This document shows, piece after piece, positions 8,963-17,216 of a DNA stretch of 64,000 bases. The notes beneath the pieces were generated by a model, which saw only the letters and a program-made list of their open reading frames with translations, had not been told where the DNA came from and did not search any database. The stretch covers positions 1-64,000 of the forward strand of contig NZ_JQGC01000017.1 in the NCBI RefSeq assembly GCF_000743575.1. The letters run 5' to 3'. The stretch's first letter is position 1. The number at the start of each line of letters is the position of its first letter. Made by a program: the position numbers and the translations under genes. The stretch is from Devosia riboflavina (GTDB lineage: Bacteria; Pseudomonadota; Alphaproteobacteria; Rhizobiales; Devosiaceae).

Positions 8963-9310
8963 ATGATAGTACTGACAAGAATGTTCGATGGAGATCTGCG
9001 GGTCAATCGCACGGTGTATTCGATCTATTGGCCCCGGCTTCCGGCGCACTCAGCGGACGTGCGCCACTACCTCGTGGTTGCCGATGAAAACTGGTCTGGT
9101 CTCACTACAGCAACTGAAGACATGTGCGAGGTCGTTGACCCCGACCTGAGCGATTTTGACCTCCGAAAAGGAGCGGATGGAAGAGACATGCTTGTCCACT
9201 GGGCGGCAGTTGAAGACGCACTGCTCGACAGGATGATCGAATACGACCAAGCAGCAATGATGGAATTTCGACGAAGGCTTGAGGGGGGACGCCCCGCCAT
9301 CAGGGTCTAA
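8963..9310 (+). CDS. Hypothetical protein in the toxin/immunity island
   Basis: 115 residues from ATG 8963 (an in-frame upstream ATG at 8930 would add 11 residues that do not look like protein core). Not recognised. It is acidic, rich in Asp/Glu and aromatic residues (YSIYWPRLP, YLVVADENWSG), with a C-terminal helix-like stretch ending in a basic tail. No signal peptide or membrane segment, no clear ribosome binding site. Its place between an immunity-like gene and a CPCC gene suggests another orphan immunity gene, but this is inference only. Confidence 0.4.
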   Translation: MIVLTRMFDGDLRVNRTVYSIYWPRLPAHSADVRHYLVVADENWSGLTTATEDMCEVVDPDLSDFDLRKGADGRDMLVHWAAVEDALLDRMIEYDQAAMMEFRRRLEGGRPAIRV

Positions 9311-9324
9311 GCGCAGTTGAGAAA

Positions 9325-9657
9325 GTGAGTATTATCCTACGCTTTCCCTGTTCATGCTGCGGGTTTCTAACGTATGTCTATCCGCCCGCTGGAGGCTACG
9401 AAGTCTGCCCGGTTTGCTTCTGGGAAGACGACCCTGTCCAGGCAGCGGACGAAAACTATGCAGGGGGTGCAAATCGCGTCAGCCTTTCCACAACCCGCAG
9501 AAATTTCCGCGAGTATGGGGCCAAGGACCGACTGTCGTTGCCGCATGTTCGTCCGCCAGAACCACGCGAGCTGCCAGCTGACTTGTCGACATCCCCTCTT
9601 TGGGCAAGGTCAGAGTTCCGCTGCTCTCGCTCCTGTCTGGCGACTATTCGGAGCTAG
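9325..9657 (+). CDS. CPCC-type cysteine-rich protein
   Basis: Starts at GTG 9325. The pattern CSCCGF, then GGYEVCPVCFWEDDPVQ, then GGANRVSLSTTRRNFREYGA and VRPPEPRELP matches the cysteine-rich CPCC family of about 80-110 residues, here with Ser in place of Pro in the first CPCC. The four cysteines probably bind zinc. Family members are often found in immunity-gene arrays of polymorphic toxin systems. The last 25 or so residues (after RELP) are not part of the family core and may be read-through into non-coding sequence after a change near the original stop. The 9658-9791 stretch that follows holds no gene I can support. Confidence 0.65.
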   Translation: MSIILRFPCSCCGFLTYVYPPAGGYEVCPVCFWEDDPVQAADENYAGGANRVSLSTTRRNFREYGAKDRLSLPHVRPPEPRELPADLSTSPLWARSEFRCSRSCLATIRS

Positions 9658-9791
9658 ACAAGCCGATAGCGAGTTCGGCGCATCTAGTGTCCTCTTTTGG
9701 CAAACGGCCAGACGCCGTGCTCCGACTGGAATGGGGTCGAAAGCAGCCGAGTCTAAATGCACCACTTCGGCCACCGAGGCCTCCCGCCCAC

Positions 9792-10673
9792 CTACCCCTG
9801 CAAAAACGCCCTCGCATGCTCAAACACCGCCGGCGCCCCAATAATCGTATGATGCGTCACCCCCGGAATGATGGCCAGCCGACTTGGGGAGCGCAGTGAT
9901 CCATCGAGGCCCGCGTCCCTCTGCCCGCCACCGAGCAATTTGTAGAAATCGACCACATGCTCGGGTCGGATGGAATCGGCATCCGCGAAAACCAGCAGCG
10001 TCGGCGCCTTGATGGTTTTGACCCCTTCGGACCAGTCATAGTCCCTGACGCCGAGCTGGCCCGATTTGCGCATCACCCTCACCCAATCGACATCCGGGTA
10101 AAGCTCAGCCAGAGGCGATTGGGCGATGCTGCCGCCGATTGCATCGGCCATGTCGGGCATTTTCTCGAATGCCGCCCTGACTTCCGGATAGTCGCCATTC
10201 CGGGCATAGCCGGCCGACACGATCACCAGTTTTTCCAGCATATCGGGATGTCGAATGGCAAACTGGATCGCGATCTTGCCACCGAACGAATAGCCCATGA
10301 CGCTGGCCTTCTCGATTCCGCGATCCCGCAGCACCGCGGCAACGTCATCGGCCGCCTGCTCGATGGACCAGGGCGTGTCGCTATCCTTGCTCAGACCATG
10401 CCCGCGCGCATGAATGGCGATCACCTTGAAAGCCCCGGCCATGGCCGCAAGCGGCGCACCGAAGAAACCGGAAGGGTTCACGCCGCCATGCAGCATGAGC
10501 AGCGGCGCACCTTCGCCATGGATTTCGTAATAGAGCTCGGTTCCCTCAACCGGCGCATATCCGCTCTCGATCGCCTGCGACATGGTGTTTCCCTCTCCTG
10601 ATTGGGCCGTAACTTTTGTGGGCGCCGCCAGCGCGGCGAAAACCAAAAGCACCCCGACAATTGCTTTCAACAT
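9792..10673 (-). CDS. Exported alpha/beta hydrolase, copy 1
   Basis: 293 residues with an N-terminal signal peptide (cleavage likely near TKVTAQS), so probably periplasmic. Alpha/beta-hydrolase features: oxyanion-hole HGGV, nucleophile elbow GYSFGG, acid Asp in FADADSI, and a His in VTHHTI near the C-terminus. Substrate unknown. It is a tandem paralogue of the gene at 10731-11621 (same layout, many shared blocks such as HARGHG/FQAHGR, LVFADAD/LVVADYD, LLGGGQ), 57 bases apart on the same strand. AAGGGGAGG lies just upstream of the ATG. Confidence 0.85.
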   Translation of the reverse strand: MLKAIVGVLLVFAALAAPTKVTAQSGEGNTMSQAIESGYAPVEGTELYYEIHGEGAPLLMLHGGVNPSGFFGAPLAAMAGAFKVIAIHARGHGLSKDSDTPWSIEQAADDVAAVLRDRGIEKASVMGYSFGGKIAIQFAIRHPDMLEKLVIVSAGYARNGDYPEVRAAFEKMPDMADAIGGSIAQSPLAELYPDVDWVRVMRKSGQLGVRDYDWSEGVKTIKAPTLLVFADADSIRPEHVVDFYKLLGGGQRDAGLDGSLRSPSRLAIIPGVTHHTIIGAPAVFEHARAFLQG

Positions 10674-10730
10674 CGCCTCCCCTTGAGCCCGCAGGCCCAG
10701 ACCCGGCTTCGGATCCTCAGCCTAGTTCCC

Positions 10731-11621
10731 TCATTCCTCGATCGCCAGAAAGTCGATCACCGCCTCGGCAAACCGCGGATCGGTATTGATGTTGTAATGC
10801 GTCGCACTGGGAACGACGGCAAACCGATTGGGCGTCATGCCTTCGCCGGCCCAGCCGCCATCGGCCTGACCACCGCCCAAAAGTTCGAAGAAGCGGGTGG
10901 CATGACTGATCCGCACCGCGTCATAATCGGCGACGACAAGCAGGGTCGGGGTTTTGATCTCGCCGATCTCAGACGACCAGTCATAGTCATTGCCGATAAA
11001 GGCACCCATCTGCCCGAGCAGTTTTGGGAAATTGGCAGGGTCAGGCGCGATCGCCTTATAGGCTTCGTAGAGCGGGGTTTGCATCAAGCCCTCGGCCTGC
11101 TCCGCGCTGATGCTCCGCATCCCCTGGGCGTTATAGTCGTGCCAGCCGGAATAGGCATAGGGCGCCGAGGCGACCACCAGCCGGTCCAGCACTTCGGGAT
11201 GATCGATGGCAAGGCGAATGCCGGTGATCCCACCCATGGAATAGCCCACGACATCGGCCCGTTCATGCCCCAGCCATTTTATGAGTTCGGCGACATCGGT
11301 CGCGAAAGCTTCAAAACTCATTGGCCGATCAAAGGGCAAGGTGCGGCCATGCGCCTGAAAATCCACGGCGATCACCTGGTGCCCCTTCGCCAGTGCGGTG
11401 AGCGTGGGACCGAAATCATTCATATTCTGCAGTCCGCCATGCAGCAGCACCAGCGGCTCGCCCTCGCCGAAAACGGCATAGGCCAGGTCGATGCCATTGA
11501 CGGGCGCATAGCCCGACTGGCTTGGGGTAGGAAGAGACATGTCCGCCTCCTGGGCGCGAATGGAGGGATTGGCGAAGACGAAAGCTGTCGCTGCAAGAAG
11601 GCTGGCCAAAAGTTTCAGCAT
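10731..11621 (-). CDS. Exported alpha/beta hydrolase, copy 2
   Basis: 296 residues from ATG 11621; AGGGGA ends six bases upstream, which favours this start over two in-frame codons further up. Signal peptide LLASLLAATAFVFA with cleavage near IRAQ. Catalytic features: HGGL oxyanion loop, nucleophile elbow GYSMGG, Asp in VADYDAV and His in ATHYNI. Paralogue of the preceding downstream gene, so a duplication followed by divergence. Probably the first gene of a two-gene transcript. Substrate unknown; related proteins are annotated as esterases or lactonases without proof. Confidence 0.85.
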   Translation of the reverse strand: MLKLLASLLAATAFVFANPSIRAQEADMSLPTPSQSGYAPVNGIDLAYAVFGEGEPLVLLHGGLQNMNDFGPTLTALAKGHQVIAVDFQAHGRTLPFDRPMSFEAFATDVAELIKWLGHERADVVGYSMGGITGIRLAIDHPEVLDRLVVASAPYAYSGWHDYNAQGMRSISAEQAEGLMQTPLYEAYKAIAPDPANFPKLLGQMGAFIGNDYDWSSEIGEIKTPTLLVVADYDAVRISHATRFFELLGGGQADGGWAGEGMTPNRFAVVPSATHYNINTDPRFAEAVIDFLAIEE

Positions 11622-11820
11622 GGTCATTCCCCTGAGGTGCAATTGTCAGGGCGACGAATGAGCGATGGCATTTTCGACAGGGGAGCCGAACAAACTGCCT
11701 CGGCCCGGGGCAGTGTGAGACTGCCAAACCGCCAAACAACAGAAATGCAATGGGGAAGACTGCGCGCCAGATCGGACGGGACCGCGACGCGTCTTGGCCG
11801 CAACAGCAGCCAAAAACAAA

Positions 11821-11843
11821 AGGCCGGGCATCTCGCCCGGCCT
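11821..11843. terminator. Bidirectional terminator after the DUF4167 gene
   Basis: Stem AGGCCGGGC (11821-11829) / GCCCGGCCT (11835-11843) with T-rich tracts on both sides. On the minus strand it follows the DUF4167 stop by 13 bases and has a TTTTGTTTTTGG tail, the same tail seen after carD. Confidence 0.85.
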
Positions 11844-11856
11844 TTTTCTGAAATTC

Positions 11857-12483
11857 TTACTCCGCTGCCGGAGCCGTCCCTGCCGTCAGGAAGGCCGGCA
11901 ATTCGCCGACATCGGGCTGCGGCGCATTGGCGGGATCGACATTGCCTTCCCCGCCAGCCGGACGACGGCGGCGCGGACGACGCTCGCGCGGCTTGCGGGC
12001 CGGCTGTTCGCCGCCTTCGGCAGCAACCGCCGGCTGAGCCGCTTCGCCACCCTCTGCCGCAACCGGCTCGGCGCTTTCAGCGACGGCGGCCACGACACCG
12101 GGCTGCTCGTCATTGGCCTCGTGGCCATTGTTGACCTGCACCGGCTGGGGCGAAGAGAAGCGCGAGTTCATTTCCGAGACATCGTCATCGAACTCGTTAT
12201 CGTCCTGGTTCTGGCCATCGCGCTGGCCATTCATGGCCTGCTGGGCGGAAGAGACGATGCGGAAATAATGTTCTGCGTGCTGGAGATAATTCTCCGCCAT
12301 CACCGAGTCACCAGACGACTGGGCATCGCGCGCCAGTTGCAGGTATTTTTCGGCGACATGAGCCGCATTGCCGCGGACCTTTACGTCCGGACCGTTGCTC
12401 TCATAGTTGCGCGACAACGGATTGACGTGCTTGCGTCCACCGTTCCGGCCACGCTGCCGGTTCTTGTTCTGGTTTGGTCTCAT
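11857..12483 (-). CDS. DUF4167 domain-containing protein
   Basis: 208 residues from the ATG giving MRPNQNKNRQRGRN; the longer frame upstream lacks family similarity. N-terminal half (about 1-80) is the DUF4167 domain: very basic start followed by GNAAHVAEKYLQLARDAQSSGD and NYLQHAEHYFRIV. The C-terminal half is low-complexity, Ala/Glu/Pro-rich with a basic RRPRRRRPAGG patch, as usual in this family. The family is confined largely to Alphaproteobacteria and sits next to prmC, as here. The basic start hints at nucleic-acid binding; no function is established to my knowledge. Confidence 0.88.
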   Translation of the reverse strand: MRPNQNKNRQRGRNGGRKHVNPLSRNYESNGPDVKVRGNAAHVAEKYLQLARDAQSSGDSVMAENYLQHAEHYFRIVSSAQQAMNGQRDGQNQDDNEFDDDVSEMNSRFSSPQPVQVNNGHEANDEQPGVVAAVAESAEPVAAEGGEAAQPAVAAEGGEQPARKPRERRPRRRRPAGGEGNVDPANAPQPDVGELPAFLTAGTAPAAE

Positions 12484-12822
12484 CGGGTCGCTTTGTCTAA
12501 CTCTAGATCGGTAAGCGTCACATCTGGGCGGACCGGACTTTTGGCGGGTCTCGCCCCACATCCCGCGAACATCGCTGTGGATGGGGTTATACTGGTTTCA
12601 TGAAGACCGTATGCTCTCTGCAGCGCCCCCGGAATAATCCGCCCTTTTGATCCCGCTTAGTCCCCAAAGGGAACAAGCACGGCCCCTGCCGCAAGATTTG
12701 GATATAGGGTGTGGTCGCCGCGGCGCCCATGATGCGCCATTGACAGCAGGGTCAAACTAGCGGTTTTCGCCGATCTTGACCAGCACAAAGTATCTTGTGC
12801 CCAGTTTCTGCCTTTCGACACG
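12484..12822. other. Intergenic region between prmC and the DUF4167 gene
   Basis: Both neighbours are on the minus strand, so this holds the end of the prmC transcript and presumably the promoter of the DUF4167 gene. A TATAAC block on the minus strand near 12584-12589 could be a -10, but I see no matching -35. No gene, RNA or repeat recognised. Confidence 0.4.
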
Positions 12823-13728
12823 CTAGATGTGGTGCGCCGAAACCACACGATCAAGGCCCGCCAGGTCCTTCTCGACCGCAATTTGCGAAAAACCTGCCGC
12901 CCCAAAGAGATTCGAAACCGCCTCCCCCTGATCATAGCCGATCTCGACCAGAATTTTGCCACCAGGCTTCAACCACCGCGCCGCCTCGGCTGCAATGATC
13001 CGATAAGGCCCCAATCCATCCGGTCCCCCATCCAGCGCCAGCCGCGGATCAAAGTCTTTCACCTCGGGCGAAAGTGTCTCCACAACCTCGGACGAGATAT
13101 AGGGCGGATTGGAAAGAATGAGATCGAAGCGCACGTCCAGCCCCGCGCCCGATGCAGCACCCTCCCCCTCGCGGGGAGGGGTGGGGAGGGGGGCCAGAGC
13201 CCCGAACCAATCCCCTTGTCTCAGGTGCAATCGATTAGCCACCCCGTTCCGTTCGGCATTCCGCCCCGCCATTTCCAGCGCCCGCGGATTGATATCCGTC
13301 GCCACCGCGCGCGCATCCGGCCTGTTCGCCAAAACCGAAATCGGAATACACCCCGATCCCGTCCCAAGATCGACGAACCGTCCACTCTTCGGCAGCGCCT
13401 TCAGCGCCAGATCGACCAGCAGTTCCGTGTCGGGTCGCGGCTCCAGCGTCGCTTCGTTCAGCGCGAACTCGAGCCCATAAAATTCCTTGTGCCCAAGAAT
13501 CCGCGCCACCGATTCACCGGTCAGCCGCTTCTGCATCAACTTGGTGACATCAGATGCTAACAGTCTGCTAACCAACTCGCTCTCACGCACCGCCAATTGC
13601 AGCGCATTAAAACCGAGCGCGTGCCCCACCAGAAGCTTGGCATCCAGCGTCGCCGTGCCAACGCCTTTTTCCGTGAACACATCCCGCCAGCGCCGCCAAA
13701 GCGCGCCGACAGTAACCTCGTCACTCAG
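12823..13728 (-). CDS. prmC: Peptide chain release factor N5-glutamine methyltransferase PrmC
   Basis: Methylates the Gln of the GGQ motif of release factors using S-adenosylmethionine. The methyltransferase core has [12 protein letters not shown] and the substrate-Gln motif SNPPYIS. I start it at CTG 13728: the family N-terminal helix ([17 protein letters not shown]) is encoded upstream of the first in-frame GTG (13680), and GGAGAG lies six bases before CTG. This CTG overlaps the prfA stop as CTGA. The resulting length is 301 residues. An insertion [10 protein letters not shown] between strands of the core is encoded by a palindromic repeat (about 13161-13190). Adjacent prfA encodes its substrate. 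Confidence 0.92.
   Translation of the reverse strand: MSDEVTVGALWRRWRDVFTEKGVGTATLDAKLLVGHALGFNALQLAVRESELVSRLLASDVTKLMQKRLTGESVARILGHKEFYGLEFALNEATLEPRPDTELLVDLALKALPKSGRFVDLGTGSGCIPISVLANRPDARAVATDINPRALEMAGRNAERNGVANRLHLRQGDWFGALAPLPTPPREGEGAASGAGLDVRFDLILSNPPYISSEVVETLSPEVKDFDPRLALDGGPDGLGPYRIIAAEAARWLKPGGKILVEIGYDQGEAVSNLFGAAGFSQIAVEKDLAGLDRVVSAHHI
13161..13190. repeat. Palindromic GC-rich repeat inside prmC
   Basis: Plus strand CCTCCCC (13161-13167) pairs with GGGGAGG (13173-13179), followed by a further GGGGAGGG block. This is a common intergenic palindrome type in Hyphomicrobiales, here in frame within a coding sequence, where it encodes [10 protein letters not shown] on the minus strand. 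Confidence 0.6.
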
Positions 13729-14801
13729 TTGGAACTCTCCATGGCGGCGAGCTGCGCCGCCTGGTTTTCGGTGATCAGCGCCTCGATCAGTTCGTCCAGC
13801 GCTTCGCCCGCTATCACCTTGTCGAGCTTATATAAAGTCAGGTTGATGCGATGATCGGTAACCCGTCCCTGCGGGAAATTATAGGTCCGGATACGCTCCG
13901 AACGATCCCCCGAACCCACCTGCCCCTTGCGCTCGGCGGAGCGCGCGCTATCCCGCTCCTCGCGCTGCATTTCATAAAGCCGCGCCCTAAGCACCACCAT
14001 GGCCTGCGCCCGGTTCTGGTGCTGCGATTTCAGTGCCGACGTGACGACAATCCCGGTCGGCAAATGGGTAATGCGAACCGCCGAGTCGGTGGTGTTGACG
14101 TGCTGCCCACCGGCACCCGAAGCGCGCATCGTGTCGATGCGGATATCTTCATTTTTGATATCAATATCAATGTCTTCTACCTCGGGCAGCACCGCCACCG
14201 TCGCCGCCGAAGTATGGATGCGACCCGAGCTTTCTGTCGCCGGCACACGCTGCACGCGGTGCACGCCGGACTCATATTTCATCCGCGCATAAACGCCCTT
14301 GCCCGACACATTGGCGATGACTTCCTTGTAGCCCCCCATTTCGCCAGGGCTCTCTTCCATCAGCGTGACCTTCCAGCCGCGCAGCGCTGCATAGCGCTCA
14401 TACATGCGGAAGAGATCACCAGCGAACAGCGCCGCTTCATCGCCACCCGTGCCGCCACGGATTTCGAGGATGATCGATTTCTCGTCGGCCTCGTCCTTGG
14501 GCAGCAGCATGACGCGGATCGATTGGGTAAGAAGCTCAATCTTTTCATCGAGTTCTTCGATTTCCGCGGCGGCCATTTCGGCCATGTCCTTGTCCGGTCC
14601 CCTGGCAAGGGACTCGGCCTCGGCACGGTCGCGCTGGGCCTTCTGATAGGCATTGATTTCGCCCACGATCGGGGAAAGGTCCGAATGTTCCTTGGAGAGT
14701 TTTGCCAGCTCATCCGGGCTCGCGCCGCCGGAAAGGGCAGCTTCGATATATTGGAAACGGGTGGCAAGCGCGTCGAGCTTGTCCTCAGGCAAAGCAGGCA
14801 T
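13725..14801 (-). CDS. prfA: Peptide chain release factor 1
   Basis: 358 residues, normal length. Recognises UAA and UAG in the ribosomal A site and triggers peptide release. The catalytic GGQ is at residues 231-233 within [18 protein letters not shown]; the preceding domain contains the codon-recognition region ([18 protein letters not shown] surrounds the PAT/PVT-type tripeptide, here PAT). Overlaps prmC by four bases, so the factor and its modifying enzyme are translationally coupled. Conserved order ptsP-prfA-prmC. Confidence 0.97.
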   Translation of the reverse strand: MPALPEDKLDALATRFQYIEAALSGGASPDELAKLSKEHSDLSPIVGEINAYQKAQRDRAEAESLARGPDKDMAEMAAAEIEELDEKIELLTQSIRVMLLPKDEADEKSIILEIRGGTGGDEAALFAGDLFRMYERYAALRGWKVTLMEESPGEMGGYKEVIANVSGKGVYARMKYESGVHRVQRVPATESSGRIHTSAATVAVLPEVEDIDIDIKNEDIRIDTMRASGAGGQHVNTTDSAVRITHLPTGIVVTSALKSQHQNRAQAMVVLRARLYEMQREERDSARSAERKGQVGSGDRSERIRTYNFPQGRVTDHRINLTLYKLDKVIAGEALDELIEALITENQAAQLAAMESSN

Positions 14802-14879
14802 TCGGGATCTTTCCGGAGCTATCGGGGCTCTGGATAGTCGCCATCCCCGCCAATCGCAAGCAGAACTAGGGTCGAGACC

Positions 14880-17147
14880 CTAGCCCATGGGCAGGTTCTG
14901 CTTCTCCACCCATTCTTTCAACAAGTCCCGAATAGCGACGCCATCGGCACCCACGCTCAGGGCCGCCGCAACCGAATCCTGGATCGGCTTGAGGTCGACA
15001 TTGAGCACCAGTTCCTTGATCGGCCCGATGGATGCCGGCCCCATGGAAAGCCGCGTCATGCCAATGGCCATCAGTGCCAGCGCCTCCATCGGCTTGCCCG
15101 CCAATTCGCCGCACATGGTCACCGGCTTATTGTGCCGCCGTGCCGCATCGACCACCAGCCGCATGGCGCGCAGACGGGGCAAGGCGATGGCGTCATAATT
15201 CTTGGAAACGCGCGGATTGGCCCGGTCGGCGGCGGTCAGAAACTGCACGAGATCGTTCGAACCGATAGAAACGAAATCGGCCTCGGGCATGATCTGGTCC
15301 AGCTCGAACAGCAGCGATGGCACTTCCACCATGGCCCCCAGTTCAAGCCGCGATGGTATGGGCTCGCCGGCACGACGCAGGCGCTCCATTTCCTTGGCAA
15401 CCACGAGCTTGGTCTGACGGAACTCAAACGTCTCCGTGACCATCGGCACGAGAATCTTGAGCGGGCGCCCCTTGGCCGCCATCAGCAGCGCCCGCACCTG
15501 GGTGCGCAGCAGGCCCGGCCGATCAAGGCCAAGCCGGATCGAGCGATAGCCCATGGCCGGGTTTTCCTCAGCCATCGAGCGCAGATAGGGCACGACCTTG
15601 TCGCCGCCGATATCGAGCAGACGGAAGACCACCGGCCGGTCGCCGGCAATCGCCATGGCCTCGGCATAGAGGTCGACCTGCTCCTGCAGACGCGGCAGCT
15701 TGCTCGCGATCATGAACTGCAATTCGGTGCGGAAGAGACCGACCCCGCTCGCACCGGTATCGTCGAGCATAGGCAGGTCGGCCACGAGCCCGGAATTGTG
15801 CAGCAGCGTGATATCGACGCCGTCCTTGGTGACGCTCGGCTTGTCCTTGAGCGCGGCATAGTGCGCCCGGCGCTTGGCCGAAATCCGCACCTTGTCGACA
15901 TAGGTCTGTTCGACATCGGGCGTCGGCCGCAGATGCACCTGCCCGGCTGGACCATCAATGATGATGTCGTCGCCGCTTTCGCACATGGAGACGATGGAAT
16001 CGGCCTGCCCCACCGCCACGAGCCCAAGCGAACGCGCAACGATGGCAACGTGCGCCGTCGCCCCGCCCTCTTCGAGCACAAGCCCGCGCAGCTTCTTGCG
16101 GTCATATTCGAGCAGTTCCGCCGGCCCCATATTGCGGGCGACGAGAATAGCATTGTCGGGCAGTTCGCGATGCGCGGGCTGGCTCGTATTGGTCAGGACG
16201 CGCAGGAGGCGATTGGCGAGATCGTCGAGATCGTGCAGCCGGTCGCGAATATAGGGGTCGGTTTGGCGCAGCATGCGGGCGCGGGTATCGTTCTGCACCC
16301 GCTCCACCGCAGCTTCAGCAGACAGGCCATTGTCGATCGCCTCGGTCAGCCGGTTCACCCAGCCCCGGTCATTGGCGAACATGCGATAGGTTTCAAGAAT
16401 CTCGCGATGGTCGGAACTGGGCTGCATGTCGCCATGGTCGAGCATGGCATCGATGGAGACGCGCATGCTGGCCAAGGCCTTGTCGAGCCGCGCCTTTTCC
16501 GCCTCGGTATCGTCGGCGATGAAGTTGACGACGACCACGCGGGGATCGTGCAGCACCACGGTGCCGAGCGCGATTCCATCGGTAAAGCTAACGCCGTTGA
16601 ACATGCGGGGACGCCTGAGATCGATATCGGACCCCGGCTTGATCAGATTGTCGAAATCCGAGGTCGCGACCATTTCCGCAAGGATTGTGGCCGTAGTCAG
16701 CATGGCCTCGGTTTCATCCTCGCCATAGTGGCGGCGCTCGGCATTCTGGACGACCAGAACCCCCAGGGTTTGCCCGGCTCTGAGCACCGGCACGCCGAGG
16801 AATGAATTATATTTGTCCTCGCCCGTTTCGGGGCGATAGGCAAAGCCGGGATGGCTCGGGGCGTCGTCGAGGCTGAGCGGCTCGGCCTCGGACGCGATCA
16901 GGCCCACAAGACCCTCGCCGAGGCGCAGCGTCGTCATGTGGACCGATTCGGCCTTGAGGCCCTTGGTGGCGAAGAGTTCGAGCGCACCGTCATCGCGCAA
17001 TACATAGAACGAGCACACATCGGCCCGCATATTGTCGGCGATCAGGCCCACGATCTTGTCGAGTCGCGCCTGCGAAGCCAGAGGCTCCGCCATGGTTTCG
17101 CGCAATTGCCGCAGCAGCACCCTTGGGCCGCCTATGGTCGTGACCAT
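14880..17147 (-). CDS. ptsP: Phosphoenolpyruvate-protein phosphotransferase PtsP (nitrogen PTS enzyme I)
   Basis: 755 residues: N-terminal GAF domain (about 20-160), the PEP-utilising N-terminal and mobile domains with the phosphorylated His366 in GGATAHVAIVARSLG, and the C-terminal TIM-barrel PEP-binding domain with the conserved Cys in MCGELAGKP. It passes phosphate from PEP to NPr and then EIIA-Ntr, a regulatory chain sensing nitrogen and potassium status in the cytoplasm; the GAF domain likely binds glutamine or 2-oxoglutarate, by analogy. Partner genes are not in the window. Lies between lysC and prfA on the same strand, as usual in this order. Confidence 0.96.
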   Translation of the reverse strand: MVTTIGGPRVLLRQLRETMAEPLASQARLDKIVGLIADNMRADVCSFYVLRDDGALELFATKGLKAESVHMTTLRLGEGLVGLIASEAEPLSLDDAPSHPGFAYRPETGEDKYNSFLGVPVLRAGQTLGVLVVQNAERRHYGEDETEAMLTTATILAEMVATSDFDNLIKPGSDIDLRRPRMFNGVSFTDGIALGTVVLHDPRVVVVNFIADDTEAEKARLDKALASMRVSIDAMLDHGDMQPSSDHREILETYRMFANDRGWVNRLTEAIDNGLSAEAAVERVQNDTRARMLRQTDPYIRDRLHDLDDLANRLLRVLTNTSQPAHRELPDNAILVARNMGPAELLEYDRKKLRGLVLEEGGATAHVAIVARSLGLVAVGQADSIVSMCESGDDIIIDGPAGQVHLRPTPDVEQTYVDKVRISAKRRAHYAALKDKPSVTKDGVDITLLHNSGLVADLPMLDDTGASGVGLFRTELQFMIASKLPRLQEQVDLYAEAMAIAGDRPVVFRLLDIGGDKVVPYLRSMAEENPAMGYRSIRLGLDRPGLLRTQVRALLMAAKGRPLKILVPMVTETFEFRQTKLVVAKEMERLRRAGEPIPSRLELGAMVEVPSLLFELDQIMPEADFVSIGSNDLVQFLTAADRANPRVSKNYDAIALPRLRAMRLVVDAARRHNKPVTMCGELAGKPMEALALMAIGMTRLSMGPASIGPIKELVLNVDLKPIQDSVAAALSVGADGVAIRDLLKEWVEKQNLPMG

Positions 17148-17216
17148 CCCACTATCGGCAGCCCCGCCGAGCCGCCCCCCTAGTTCGGACGCGGCTCCTT
17201 TCCCCTCGAAACGAGA

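Noticed and set aside
9600-9899. 99-codon plus-strand open frame after the CPCC gene
   Set aside because: Pro/Arg-rich second half is antisense to the hydrolase gene; no ribosome binding site or family similarity.
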